A DNA stretch of 64,000 nt from Cladophialophora immunda (lineage: Eukaryota > Ascomycota > Eurotiomycetes > Chaetothyriales > Herpotrichiellaceae). How positions within the stretch are numbered: position 1 is the stretch's first letter; the number at the start of each line of letters is the position of its first letter. Positions 10,970 through 23,365 of this stretch are shown here, piece after piece. Made by a program: the position numbers and the translations under genes. Where the stretch lies: contig NW_015622543.1 in the NCBI RefSeq assembly GCF_000835495.1, forward strand, positions 5,630,619 to 5,694,618, written 5' to 3'. The notes beneath the pieces are model-generated. The model saw nothing but the letters and a program-made list of their open reading frames with translations, ran no database searches and was not told where the DNA came from.

Positions 10970-11513
10970 TATGCTGGCTTTCCGCCGGTGATAGGAGTTA
11001 CGTTATTCTTCCCAGTCGCTAGAAGAACCCTCGCCGCAACATGGCATCAATCCAACGAGGAAGCTGGATGAGACAACGACGACCTCGACCAGGCAAACCA
11101 TATTGACTGGTAGATCCCGTGTGCGAGGACGCATACACTGTCTCCTGTGTCAAGTCATATCGGAACGTGGACGTGATGGACGCCTTGATCCAGCTCATAC
11201 CGACGCCGTCGGCATTTGCTACGAGAATGTCGGCGAAGGGCCGACGGAGTGGCCACTTCGGGATTCGAATCCCAGATACTACGGAAGCCCTTTCGCGAGA
11301 CCCCACAAGTCGACCTGTCCGAGATACTGTAGCATCTAATACCAGACGGGGAAGTGCGAAAATGAGATGTCTCATCTATTATTATCAAGATCGTAATCTT
11401 TCTTGTATCTTGCCTCCCCTGTTTCTTTCATGTTTGTTGTCGGCATTTGAAAAACCAACCGTCCCGCTCAATATCACTGAAAGCGAGATTTCCAGAGCGA
11501 ACCCGACGAGATC

Positions 11514-12702
11514 ATGGGGTCCATTGGAGTGAACGGCGTTGAGAAGAGTTTTTTGAATGGCACGAGTTCGCCGGCGAGAAAGCTGAATGTCGGCGTGGTG
11601 GGCATTGGCCGCATGGGACGCCGACATGCCATGAACGTCCTCTGGCGCGTCCCAAGGGCGAGGCTGCTCTGTGCATGTTCCCCGGCCGAACAGGATCTCA
11701 TCTGGGCGGACGAGCATCTCGTCCCGCACGGGGTTCAGGTCTATGCCACCTTTGAAGAAATGATCCAGACCCCGGGCCTGGAGGCCGTGATTATCGCCTC
11801 GGCCACAGAGCTGCATTTGGAACACACGACGGCATCTTTAGATCGAGGCATTCACGTTTTGTGTGAAAAGCCGGTCTGTACCTCGCTGCCTGAGGTGAGT
11901 ACCTATTTCCCCGTCTTGCGCTTTGATAATACAGACACAAACTCACGGAAACACGCAGCTGCGTCTACTGATGGATAGAGTCGAGGCAAATCCTCAGACA
12001 AAACTCATGGTTGCGTTCGTCCGGAGATTCGATGAGAATTACCAGGACGCCTATGCGAAGATCCAAGCAAACAGAATCGGGAAACCCATCATCATCCGGT
12101 CTCAGGGATGTGAAAAGCTCGACACGAGCGTCGCTTTCAAACAGTATCTCAAGGCCTCTGGGGGCATATTTCTCGACAGCATCATCCACGACATCGACTT
12201 GTCACTTTTCTTATTCGGGCTGGAGTCCCGGCCAAAGTCAGTATCAGCTTCAGGCGTGGCTGCGATACACACTGAGCTGGCCGAAGACGGCGATGCCGAC
12301 AACGCTGTCGGCATTTGCGAGTTCTGGGACGGCAAGATTGCGTACTTTTATAATTCCCGGACGGCAGCCCATGGTTACGACAACGCAACCGAAGTATTTG
12401 GCACAGCGGGCAAAATCTCCATCAACATGACCCCGCGGCGAAACCGTGTAGAGCTGTGCGACAGCGATGGGTTCGTCAAGGTCGAGCCTACACCAGGGTG
12501 GTATGATCGATATGAAGCTGCGTTCGTCACCGAGGCTAGGTCTTGGGTCGATGCTCTGATGGATGGAGACCCTATGCCAATCCCTGTGCGGGATGCGCTG
12601 ACGTCGCTGACCATCGCAGAGGCTCTCCAGGAAAGCTTGAAAACCGGCCAGAAGGTGATGTTCGACAAAAAGGGCCAACGAGTGGAGACCGTTGTTGCAT
12701 AA
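11514..12702 (+). CDS. Gfo/Idh/MocA-family NAD(P)-dependent oxidoreductase (374 aa, 2 exons)
   Basis: Dehydrogenase of the glucose-fructose oxidoreductase / inositol 2-dehydrogenase family, acting on polyols, sugars or related ring alcohols. Intron 11895-11958 joins ..TSLPE to LRLLMDRVEAN in frame. The N-terminal Rossmann motif VGVVGIGRMGRRHAMN starts near residue 26, and the family's conserved EKP (HVLCEKPVCTS) follows near residue 120. The C-terminal domain contains GGIFLDSIIHDIDLSLFLFG, the segment that carries the catalytic Asp and His in this family. ATG 11514 is the first in frame and gives the typical family length. The gene is convergent with the IKS1-like kinase gene. A role beside the nearby sugar-type permease is plausible but not shown. 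Confidence 0.92.
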
Positions 12703-13316
12703 GACATAGTCAGTGCTCAAACAGATAGACTTGATAGACATTATGTGGAATGGATGACGTTCAGCGCCCCTTCAACCAGGCATGTTAGTGACACGAAGTC
12801 GTATGTCAAGCCACTGCACTTAGATACCATGAACATAACCGTGCCGTTTCGCTGGTTGTGGAAGGATGTGTATTAGTGTTTATCTTGGTTCGGGTGACAA
12901 CACCCTCGTAACCGCATTCCGCTGCAAGAAGACCCAGAACAGATTCACATAAGCCCCTATGCCCACAGGCCTCACTTCCAATGAGGCCTGATAGTGTTGA
13001 CATGACGTTTTTCAGCTTCCCATTTGAGATATTTGCCTATTACAATTGACGGGTATTGGTGCAAGGCGAGGAGAAGGGGCGTTCCGCACCCCTGAGGAGG
13101 TCGATCGCAGGCAAGGTAAGGAATACCACGAGTCGGTCGAGGCAGACCGATGGGGTCGATAGCGAGACCTGCATGGGGTTCATAGGCATCGGGAGGGTAC
13201 ATCTTCGCAATGGGAAGCAAAAGACATTGTGTGTTCCTCCGACCAAGCAACTCGAGCCTCCCTGGATCGGTCAAAACATGCTTTTTGTGCTCTTGATATA
13301 TATGGGCTCAAAATTC
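12703..13316. other. Convergent 3'-3' spacer
   Basis: 614 bases lie between the stops of the Gfo/Idh gene and the kinase gene. No supported coding feature is seen. Confidence 0.6.
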
Positions 13317-15590
13317 TCAGTCACCGTCGTCCCAGTGCATCCACCCACCGTTCGAGCCTTGACACAACCTATCCGTTCTCCATGCGAACGAAAGCACAAA
13401 GACGTGGGCCAGCATAGCGATTAAGGCTTTCCATATCCGTAAATGTGTCAGCGAAAACTCAAGTAATGCGGTGGCAATGATAGGATAGACGACTATCGCA
13501 TTCATGCCCTGAGATAGGCAAGGTTGGAGAGTGATGAATAATTTTACACCGAGTATGGCCAGACGGGTAGAGGGAGAAGTGATAGGCGCGTTGAGGAAAG
13601 TATAGATTCGATCGAGGAAGAGAGAAAGAGCTGATCGATCGAGCTGTTGTGCGGGTTCGAGGAGAAGCTGTTGCCGGACTGGGGAAGTGGTGGGAGACTT
13701 TTTTAGAGGGGAGGAAGGGAGAGACGCTGAGGCCCGTTTGGCTCGCAGGATCATAGTGCTATTAAGCCTGAGATTGCCAGACTCGCGCCGTGTCGACATG
13801 GAGGCTTTGGGTGCACGTTGTTCACGGTCCGCTTCGCTGCCGCTTGTGTAACCGTGATCACTGATGACTGCTTCGGCATTTTTCGGCTCTTGAGACACAG
13901 ACCTCGTAGCCCTGAAGAATGATCGTTTCGACCTGGATCCCATATCAAGGCTTGGTCTACCCTGTGGGGAGTTCCCTTTCTGTGGTGTATCCAACTTTTG
14001 AATCCGTCGGCCCGGCGTCAACTCCTCTGGCTCCATTGAGTTTCGCCTCCGCGCAGCGGGAATGTCATCAAGTCGACCGGACGAAACGACCTGGAGGACG
14101 TCGTCTGCGCTTGGCCGTTCATCTGGATTCAGGGACAAGAGTCGCTTGAGAAAAGAGTAAAGAGCCGGCGGTAGCTCGGGACGCAATTTGCGCTGGTCGT
14201 CAAATCCTCCCCAGTTAGTAATCTCTTCTCTCAATTCGTCTACGTCTTCGCGCTCTTCATGAAGGACGTTTGCGGAGTTGTAAGGCAGGGTTGCGAAACA
14301 GAGGAAGTGTAGGATCATGCCCAGCGAGAAGATGTCGGACTTGGACGTAAAGTTCTCAAAAGGCCCGCCCGGAGAGATGCGTCGAAGCACTTCGGGAGCG
14401 CAGTAGGATATAGTCCCTGTAGCACCGGTGGATTTTCGAGTAGCATATTCGTACTGGACTTCGCCGAAGTCGCTAACCAGGACTCTGGTTTCGCCACCAA
14501 CCGTGTGTAACAGGCAGTTGCTCGGTTTCAGGTCTCGATGAATGAAGCCGTTATGATGAAGGTGCCTCAAGCCCGAGGTAATGTCTTTGAAAAAATTGTA
14601 AATCTCGTCGAAGTGTAACTTTTTGGGTTCATTTGCGCGCCGAGGAAGGTCCGTTTCCCCCCTCGACTTGCGACGAATTCGTTCTTTGAGTTCTTGCGTC
14701 GTCGTGGAAGCTTGTGCCGAGCCTAAGACGTAGTTCTGCATATCGCCCCCGTTGCAGTATTGCTGCAGAATAAACGCGCAGGGTACGCTCGGGCCAAACG
14801 TGCTGATCTGGAAGTCTTCTAACCAGACGTGGCGGTAGGAGACCAGATTTTGGTGCGACAAGGTCTGCAGAAGTTGGACCTCGACTAGAACTTTCTCCAA
14901 CCATGCATGGTCATCTCCAATGGGGACGCGTTTGCAAGCGAAGTGGCCGAGGGTAACGCCGTCGAGGACGTGTTTGACCAAGAGCACGACGCCTCGGCCG
15001 CCTCTTCCGAGCTCTCTTTCCTCCACAAAGAACTTCTCAAAGTAGTTGGGGGAAAAAGCCGTCTCCGAGATCCCATGGGCCTGACTGGCAGGCACCGGGG
15101 CGCTGGCGATGAACTCTGCATTGGGGGGTGGAGACACCGCGGCTGAGGAAGGATGAAGCCGGGAGCGTACCGGCTGGACGATGCGGCGTCTTGGAGAGGG
15201 AGGTGCAGATGTTTCGTTGGAGCCAGGTAGACTCCGTGCGAGCATTTCGAAGTAGCCCTCTGTGATGAAACTCGGCTGGTCTTCCATTGGACTTGATCCG
15301 GGCTCTTGGGTGCTTGAGGGTCCTGGGCCGTGCCAGGGTCGACCACAGGTTGGACAGTCGTTGGTGCGTCGTTCTATGTCTTGGTTTCGATGGAACGGAA
15401 CAAGTTGGTTCGTTCTCGGGTCACGGTAAACAATCGTGTCTGCGTGACGGCTAGTCTCATCAGTTCAGTATTGTTCCGCTGTGTTTTGACTCCCTGCCTT
15501 GGTGTGTGACACTTACAGCACGATCTCACGGTTGTTGTCGTAAGGGATGATGGAAAGAGTCGGGACATCATCTACAGTGCCCTCCTCCAT
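13317..15590 (-). CDS. IKS1: IKS1-like serine/threonine protein kinase (735 aa, 2 exons)
   Basis: Eukaryotic protein kinase of the fungal Iks1 family. Exon 1 (15517-15590) encodes MEEGTVDDVPTLSIIPYDN, the conserved N-terminus. Removing intron 15451-15516 gives REIVLRHADTIVYRD and keeps the frame to the stop; the nearer AG would give a premature stop. A CPTCGRPW zinc-ribbon-like pair follows. The kinase domain has ELGRGGRGVVLLVKH (about 172), the lysine in FACKRV, catalytic HRDLKPSNCLL (about 328), DFGEVQ (about 352) and GTISYCAPEVL. After a Ser/Arg-rich linker, the last about 110 residues contain two or three hydrophobic segments, suggesting membrane attachment. All catalytic residues are present. 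The cellular role of this kinase family is poorly defined. Confidence 0.93.
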
Positions 15591-16138
15591 CTTCAAACTC
15601 GATCAGCAGTAATTGGGAGAAAGGGCACCAGCACCTGAAGGAGTTTCTATCGAATCTCGAGGAGCAGGTGCGACTTACAGCGGCGGTCGTTCCTGATTTG
15701 TGAGAGGACTGTGGTGTTGGACAGGCGATCCAGTCAAGGCGAAGGAGACCGCATCAAGCCGCAGGAGGACTTCTCAGGCAGCTGAAGGACACCATCTCCC
15801 ACAGATTCATTGTCATAGCAGATGCGAGTCACGGAGCGCGATCCGAGTTTGCCTGGCCGTGGATTCTCTGCTCTTCGAGATAAATAGCGTGACGTGCAGT
15901 TGGCAGTCAAGAGAAGAGCTGGAATGTTGTAGTGGCGGAAATTGGAGGCGCGGACGATCGCGATGGAAATTCAAAGTCAAATGACGGTGGCAATTTGAGG
16001 CCCTCGTGGCCCTCCACATTGGGCTGCTACATACAAACCAACACTTGGATTATTCGTGTTCGTCGCCGTGCGTAGAAGTACAGGTACAATTCGTCCCCAT
16101 CATCCAGAAACCGGACATTACATTACGGTGCTATAGCT
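15591..16138. other. Spacer upstream of the kinase gene
   Basis: 548 bases separate the 3' end of the clathrin adaptor gene from the kinase start codon, on the same strand. It is expected to hold the kinase promoter; no distinct motif was recognised. Confidence 0.5.
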
Positions 16139-18176
16139 TCAACTGTGTCCCGGCCGTGGGAAGATCGGCACTGTGTCTACATTATTCACGTCAAACCCCA
16201 ACAGCGTCCCCTGGTTGCTATGCTGCCACCCCTGACCCGTCTGTTGATTCACAAACGCGCTTTGTCGGAATGGATTCGTGCTGCCAGTCACATTTGTTGT
16301 CACTGGGCCTCCCGGTGTCGTCGGTCGGTTCTTCGCGAATGGGTTGGTTCCGGTTCTCTGAGGTTGGAGTGGCGGCGGAGAGGAGAGGAAAGACGGATTG
16401 GAGGGGAAAGTTTGCTCGGGAGAGACTGGAGAAAAGGTCGTCTGGTCGTGGATGGTTCCTGCTGTCTGGTCGTTGTTGGAAATAGCTCCAGTGTTGTGCT
16501 TCGCGAATGGATTGGTCGATGACCGCACAGGAGCTGGGGGGCTCACAGGCGAAAACTGGGCGTTTCCAGTGTTCATTGTGGATTGCCGGAACGGATTGGT
16601 GGATGTTTGCTGTGGTTGTATCGGAGAAGGTTGAGCTGGGGAAAAGGCTTGCGGCTGGAAATTTGCCACGCCGTTCTGAGGAATCGGTGACAGCTGCGAC
16701 GAAAACTGGAACCCTCCTGCTGGCTGTATATGCTGTTGTGGTTGAGGCCCGTATCCACCGAATCCCGCACCTGTGAAATCTGTCTGCAGAGGCTGTGGCT
16801 GGGCCTGAGGTTGTGGTAGAGCCTGGCTCTGGAAAGTCGGCTGCTGCTGTAGGAAAGGATTGTAACCCGTCTGTTGAGGCATAGCCGCTTGCGGATATCC
16901 CTGAACCTGCGGCACTCCTTGCTGAAAATGAGGCTGCGCGGTGAAGTTGGCCTGACCCATCGTCTGCTGATTCTGCTCAATCGACTCGAAGAAGTCAATC
17001 AGATCCGGTGCTGGTCCCTTGTGCACTGATTGCACCGGTTGTGGTTTGGCTGCAATCGAAGAGGTGGCAACTTCCTTTGTTGCCGGCTTGTCGAACGGGT
17101 TGGCCGATGGCGCGGTGGAAACCGGCTTGCCTGTTCGTTTTGCTTCTTGCTGCGCCAGATATTGTCTTCGGTTCAATTCAAAGTCCGGATCGTGGAGATA
17201 TTCTTCCAGAGCATTGGTCAGAGTTGTTGGCGCGTGCTTCAATCTCGGGACCTCCAAGCGAGTCGACGTCTCATACTGTCTAGCAAGACTGAGATACTGG
17301 ACCACCATTTCGGTCTGCCTTCCGAATGTCTTGTAGATCTGCAATGCTCGTTCAGCATCAGGACGAGACATTTCGAAGTAATGTTCTGCGTCTGCGTTAG
17401 CCATGGCGGCTTTCATTTGATCCGCTTTCCCTACCTAGAACATTGATGGTGCCCTCGTTCATCACCTTGAACAGCTCGAGCAGGTCCAAGGTTAAAAGAC
17501 GAAACGCCGTCAGTGAAATCTCATTATCCGGGTCGTGGGTCCCTAGCAACTGCAAGAGTGAGCCGAGATCGAGGTTGGGGTCTGTCGTCGCCACTCACAT
17601 CGCATCGCACCAACGCCTCTATTTGATCCTGCACAACCTCAGTTTGTCTCAATAACCCTTTCTCGACAGTCAGTCTGCGCATCTTCCCAGCCCCCGACTT
17701 GACGAAGTCCGTCTTGGTATCTCGGAAGGCCCGCACTCGTTCTAACAAGTATTCCGAATACCTTCGAATATTGAGACCTTGAGTTTGAACTATTCACCCG
17801 TCAGACCGCGCACACAGTTTCCTGGTGATCTTTTGCCCTGTTTTGCATACCTTCAGTGAAGCTGCTGATTGCCAATCGCTTAGGCGACTCGGATATGTAT
17901 CTCAAAGTGACCTCAGGCTGACCCTCTCTTATCATAAGATGGACCACAATTAACGCTTTGAAGACAATCGTCCATGTTGAGTCCCTCAGTCGAAGTTGTA
18001 GAGTGCGGAAGACTTCGGCGACACCTGATTCTCCGCCATTTGTAGCAGATAATATGGGCTCGATGTACTTCGACTTGGGCGCAGCCAGCTAGTCCACCGT
18101 CAGCTCTGATCAAGCGGTCTACGCGGTCTGCCATCCTGACCTTGATTTTCGTAGCGCCTTTTACAATCTTCTCCAT
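16139..18176 (-). CDS. AP180/CALM-type clathrin assembly protein with ANTH domain (608 aa, 5 exons)
   Basis: Endocytic adaptor that binds PI(4,5)P2 and clathrin at the plasma membrane. Introns 18089-18140, 17790-17850, 17550-17598 and 17386-17434 give a 608-residue protein. The start MEKIVKGATKIKLAAPKSKY places the basic lipid-binding KxA-T-K cluster at residues 5-17, interrupted by intron 1. The ANTH domain runs to about residue 280 (RRYSEYLLERVRAF, LLTLDLLELFKVMNEG, EHYFEMSRPDAERALQIYK). The remainder is a Gln/Pro-rich tail with six NPF tripeptides, the binding signal for EH-domain proteins, and a DLIDFF segment. The 3'-terminal exon alone is 1.25 kb. Both halves are intact, and the architecture equals yeast yAP180 proteins. 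Confidence 0.95.
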
Positions 18177-19152
18177 GGTGGTCTGTCTGACAGGGTGATG
18201 TTCGGGCTCTTTCCAGGAAGATGAACGACGCGGCAATTGGTCCGTAGGGAGGGCTGTTTCCGAGTTGTCCGCTTCAGGCCGGTGAAGTCAAGAGACGGCG
18301 AGGTCAGGTCAGGAGAAAGAATTATGCTAGGCAGGTTGCCATGTTTTCACAAGAACATAGTGCACGAGGTGGCAGAGCAAGATCACACAGCCACAAACAG
18401 ACCCGGCTGCTCAGGGTCGGACTGCGTTGGTTTGTTGCTGTGATGGCCGGCGCAGTCGCACTCGAAAGGCAGGCTGAGCGGTTCCACGACAATAACCACT
18501 GAAACGATGCACAGGTAGGGAAAAGCGTGGAGGGAGGACGAGGCAGGAGGAGAAGAGACAAATGACCAGATCCCGGTATATCTATCACGCCCCTATCACC
18601 ATGGCGCCATTAAATTGGAATCCTGTGAGATGGTGTTGCAGGCTGGATATTACGGGCGTTCAAGCCACTCGACCTGATGACGGCGCACTGGACTTGCACC
18701 TGCCACCTGCGGCGTCCGTCGTTGCCCGGAGCTTCCCCTGCCACCTCTTGGCAGTAGCATCGGGATTACGTAAGGCTTCCCGGCAAACCTACCATATCCA
18801 TTACACCTCCACTAGTGATAACAGGGATATCATGTCCTTGTTTACCCGCACGTCTCTTGTAGACCAGATCAGTCTTCCTCTCTTCTCCTTCTCGGCCAGC
18901 AAGTTCCTTTATGTGTATAGGACTTCTAAGGCAACAATATAAGAGCTTGTTCGTCTGAGGTAGCACACCAAACCGTGGTGCCGAGGCTCTCTCATTCTTC
19001 GTCAACCTCAAGACCTTGAGCTTCTGCGCCACAGAACTGAAGATCCTACTCTGTGAGCATCGACCAGTACGACGAGTCTGTCCACTCTGCATTCCCATTT
19101 CGTGCTTCGGGTTTCAGTTGTCGAAAATTCCATAGGTAATCGGCCCTCATGC
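18177..19152. other. Spacer upstream of the clathrin adaptor gene
   Basis: About 1 kb lies between the adaptor start and the stop of the next gene, both on the minus strand. Only short frames without family features were found. Confidence 0.5.
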
Positions 19153-21430
19153 TCAATATTTCTCTCCTTCAAGATGTTCGGAGATAACTTTGACGTCTTG
19201 TCCTCCACGGACGAGGGCCGAGTGTTGAAGTTTCAGCTCTTGGAATTTCTTTTCCGTTTCCCAGACGAACGGAGTTTTACTGGCAAACAGTAGATCGATC
19301 TGCAAGGGTGACTAGTCAGACGGCGGTCTAGAAAGATCCATGTTTGAACGGCCACCTACCTCTTCCAATGTTCGGCAACTGGTCTCAGGGTAGAAACAGA
19401 ATACCATAACCACGGCCAGCAGATTGAAGACCGCATGGATATAGAAACCCTGCGGGCCTAATGCCTGGAACATCACGGGCGCCGCGAGAGATACAGAGCC
19501 ACATCCCAGGCTCCAACCTGCAATATCATCTTTAGTATTCTACTTTATCACCGGGGGAAGTGGAAATACCAATTATGCCAAACGCGTTCCCTTTAGCTCG
19601 GATGGCGAGTGGGAAGATCTCCGAAGGATACACCCAAGGCACACTGAGCCATGTTGCCTGCGTGAAGATTATGAGTTGGTGTCATGGAACAGAGAGGTGA
19701 ACTGGAATTACCGCAAAGATCGCGTTGTATATGAAGACGAATGAGCCAGCAGCGGCGCCGATGGACTGGCTCTGTTTGTCCTCCCCAACCTTGGACAGAG
19801 CCCCGAGGATGAAGAACGACAGGCTCTGACCAAACCCACCGGCCATAAGGACTTTGCGGCGGCCGTAACGATCGATGGTCACGAACGCAAAAGCGCAGCA
19901 TACCATGGTGACCAGGTTTGCACAACCGGTGAGGAGGTTTGCCTGTGAACAAGTCGTCAGCAGGATATCTGGTGAGACTGCTGGAACATCTCACTTTGTG
20001 TTGACTGAAGCCAGCAATTCGGAAGAGTGTGGGAGCATAGACGACGACGCTTGTGACACCAGTCCTGTATGCAGATCTCCCAGTCAGCATCCCGAAAAAC
20101 CTGCAGATCCTCAATCAACGCACCATGCCTGCATTATTTGGAGCCAGGCAGCCAAAAAGGCTCTCCGTCCAAGGTGAAGATCGCCACTCTTGATTCCAGT
20201 GACCAAGTGGAAGTAGCTCCGAGCCGGGTATTCAGCCTCCAGTTCTGGACGAGAGCGATGGCTGTCAGTAACACTCCCGTTCAACTGGAATCGTGCAACT
20301 TGCCAACAGCGGCGACGATTTCATTGAATTCCGCCACGACATCTGCTTGGTTGATATCTCCCCGAGCGCGAAAGATTGCCAAGGTTTTCCTCCCGCGCTC
20401 TTGCTTGCCGTTGGCAATGTCCCATCTGGTGGCCCACGTTAGCACGGACGATGTGCAGATATGGCGAACTGACCTTGGACTCTCTGGCATGAATGGGATG
20501 ATGAGCATTAGAGCAACCAGAAAACTGATACATGTCAACGATCATGTCTAGCACTTTGAGGATAACTAATTGCTCACATCTCGACGAAAGCAAGAGGAAC
20601 TGAAGCAATCGATCAGCGGATCACTCTCAAGAAGAAGTTCAAAGGCTTACATCTCCATCGAACCTCGGTGTTCCCGTGGTTGAGAAAACTCAGGCCATAC
20701 TCGAGCCAGTCTATGAGAGTCAGCGGTGGGAGTGATATCATCAAGAGATGGGAGACTCCTTACACGAAGTGGAGATACCGGCAAAGTTGATGAACATCTC
20801 GAAGGCCATCACCATTCCCCGCATGTCGTGAGCGACGAGCTCTGAGCCCCAGACCGGAATCACAGCGCTGATACAGCCGGTCCCAACACCACCGATCAAT
20901 CGGGCACAGAGCATCCAGGCTGCATTCTGAGCAGCGCTTTGCATCGACTGACCAAAGATACCCCAGATACAGCCAAAGAAGATAGCTTTGCGCCGCCCGA
21001 TCTTGTCGGATAAAGCACCGCCCCTGTTCAACAAGACCTCATTTTCAGGATTATTCGAGATGAAGCAAGCGAGCAGGAGCTTACATCAGTGCTCCAAGGA
21101 GGGTACCGAGATAGTATATCGAGACAAGACCACCTTGCTTGGTGGGCCTGGTGATTGTCCCAGTCGCGCCGTCGCCGATTTTGACCAGGTCCTGTACGTC
21201 GGTCAGTGGTTTCTTCTCTCGTGGAAGACGGTTTTGGGCCACCACGGACAATGTACGATGGACTTATGTTGACTCCAGACATGACACCCTGGTCATAACC
21301 CTCGAACATGATGCCCAAACCAGCGACCAGGCACACGCTGGGGCGCATGTCAATTCAGCAAACTCGTTCACAGACGGGTTGTACGGATTGGAACTTACGC
21401 CCACACCATATGACGTCCGTACAGAGGCAT
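19153..21430 (-). CDS. MFS sugar-type transporter, heavily split (524 aa, 14 exons)
   Basis: Major facilitator permease of the sugar porter family. Thirteen introns (21338-21398, 21192-21249, 21024-21084, 20711-20763, 20600-20650, 20525-20577, 20426-20473, 20245-20285, 20065-20123, 19943-19994, 19658-19711, 19518-19569, 19300-19359) give a gap-free 524-residue frame. The smallest exon is 22 bases. Signatures are GIMFEGYDQGVMSG in helix 1, GGALSDKIGRRKA, RLIGGVGTG, FMPESPRW, WTGVTSVVVYAPTLF, IDRYGRRKV and YPETSCRTLEEIDLLFA. The start MPLYGRHMVWA comes from a 32-base exon; a shorter start at 21348 is possible but would lose it. The 41-base intron 20245-20285 is the least certain. Compared with the single-intron permease at 8578, this is an independent lineage. 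Substrate unknown. Confidence 0.88.
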
Positions 21431-23365
21431 TCTGAGTGTTTGCTGGGCGGTTTACTGCGACTTCTTACAGAGGTATCCGTCTCTACTTTGCAAGAGCGAT
21501 GGCAGCGTGGGGCTCCTGGGTACTTATATCCATCCCCTCCTTACCCTCTCCCAACTTCGTCAGACTCTCGCCTAAGTGAGGAGATGGACGGAGTGCCTCG
21601 TGTGTCGCAGCGCAGGCGCACGCAGACCCTCACGCCATGCTATCTGCCACCGGGAGTATCGAAAGGGTATCCGGCAAATTTGGACGGGAGGTGCCCGGCA
21701 TCATAGCTGTCGCTATAGCCTATGCATCCTTAGCAGCGCAGATCACCCATGCATAGCCCTCCCTGCCTCCGCGGTGGACCCTTAGGCAAGTATTACGTCC
21801 CGACTGGAACTAGCGGCCGGCTTAGCAGTGTTCGCACCCATGATCATCTGGTTAGGGTATATGTAGGCAGAGACAACGTCCCTTGTCATTCATGTGGACG
21901 GGGTCATAGGTTCCACCACCGAGCCAGACTCCCAAGTTACATTGAGGTACTCCAGGTGCAATGAAGTCGAATCACGCTTTCTCCGCATCCCAGCCCGTCG
22001 ACCCCGTATTGGAGAGCCGACTCCTAGAGGGGCTGACTTGGAGGCAGCGTCGGCACATGCCGATGGCGCCGATATCGCGCTACCCCAACGCTACAATACC
22101 AACAAGTCGCATTACATTCGTTGGTCCGCACTCGTTTCTCCAGGGCTTTTGTGTCGAGATCAATAACAATCAACACGCCGGGAGTCGAGCTATTAGGGAG
22201 AAGTGCCCCTCGCAGCTTTTTTTCCAGTCGGAGAAGGCAGAGGTCGATGCAATGAGGGAAGGACCCTGACCCTGGCATAATCAGGCATCCATTGCAAAAG
22301 AGATTAGAAACTACAGAAGCGCTGGAGTCTACCTTTGATATATAGAACCACTGCCTGTCAGGAAAGGAGTTCACAATCAATTCCCTTGGGATCGCCCAAA
22401 AAGACCGAGAATCCTGTGTTTCCATGATCGAAGCCCCGAGCTCTGGACTATATACACCTGTCCTGAAGTCCCGTCCATGACACCCACCAAGCCATCAAGT
22501 AACTGTCTAGGGTGCTTATCAACGTGAGTATACGAGGAAAGGACCCGTAACTCCACCACCCTTAGGGAGGTACTCCGTACATAATACACTCTAGCCTGGC
22601 GCAGGACCGGGTCGATCGATAGCCACACAAGTTCCAACCCGCTACAGCAACTGCCGCTTAGACTGAGCGATGCCCCTGCAAAAAACCCTCGCTTACCCGG
22701 CATTTCCAATTGCAGAGATTCCTGATCCGTAAATTGGCGGGGGAAGCGATCGAAATCCGGGTTGCCGGTTTGGGATTCGTCTCCAATTATCAATGGTTGT
22801 GCTGAACAAACTGTTCCCCCTTACGCAGCCCAGGCACGCCGGCGAGAAGGAGGGGAGTAGAGAGGTCAAAAGGTATAACAGAGTATGGAAATCATGGGGG
22901 TCAATGCGGACATTATTAGTGGGAAGTGAGGAGTATCCACGGTGTAACGTCAACGTCCTCGTCGAGCTGAACACAGCGTCCGCAGAAGCACGAAATATTA
23001 ATATACCATTACGGGGCGTGTCAGCGGAGTCGGTGATGGCGTTGTACCTTCGTTCTCACAAGCGCCTAGCAAGACAACAATACCTCGATCTGATACGGAA
23101 TGAATCATTTGCGCTCTAGCTGAGCCGGCCTTTCCCGTGGTTTGAGCTTTTGTTTTGCTTATTGAACTTGAACTTCGCCATTTGATGGATCCAGCTCTGC
23201 GTGGTCTGGCGAAAGGCTGCCTATGATACTGCTGACCACTCGCCTATGAACGATCTTGTCCACTCCTCTCTATCTACCCTCAATTCGACAGGTGGGACTA
23301 GTTCGCCACATCGTGGCAGACAGCCCCTCCTTTTCTGTGTCCCACCCATCTCCTGCTCAGAGCGT
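21431..23365. other. 1.9-kb spacer between two MFS genes
   Basis: Several open frames of 90-140 codons exist on both strands, but none has low-ambiguity motifs, a splice partner or plausible composition. I see no intact mobile element and no terminal repeats. The stretch probably holds the promoter of the 14-exon permease and the 3' region of the Dal5-like permease. Confidence 0.5.
21522..21529 (-). promoter_or_regulatory. TATA-like element upstream of the 14-exon permease
   Basis: Read on the minus strand, a GATATAAGTA block lies about 95 bases before ATG 21430, next to a G-rich AGGGG block. The assignment is by sequence only. Confidence 0.35.

Noticed and set aside
11225..11285. A tRNA-like B-box (GATTCGAATCC inside a palindrome)
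   Set aside because: No matching A-box at the right distance and no cloverleaf could be drawn; a chance palindrome.
21431..23365. Possible transposon remnant in the long MFS-MFS spacer
   Set aside because: No terminal repeats, target-site duplication or transposase-like residues found by eye.
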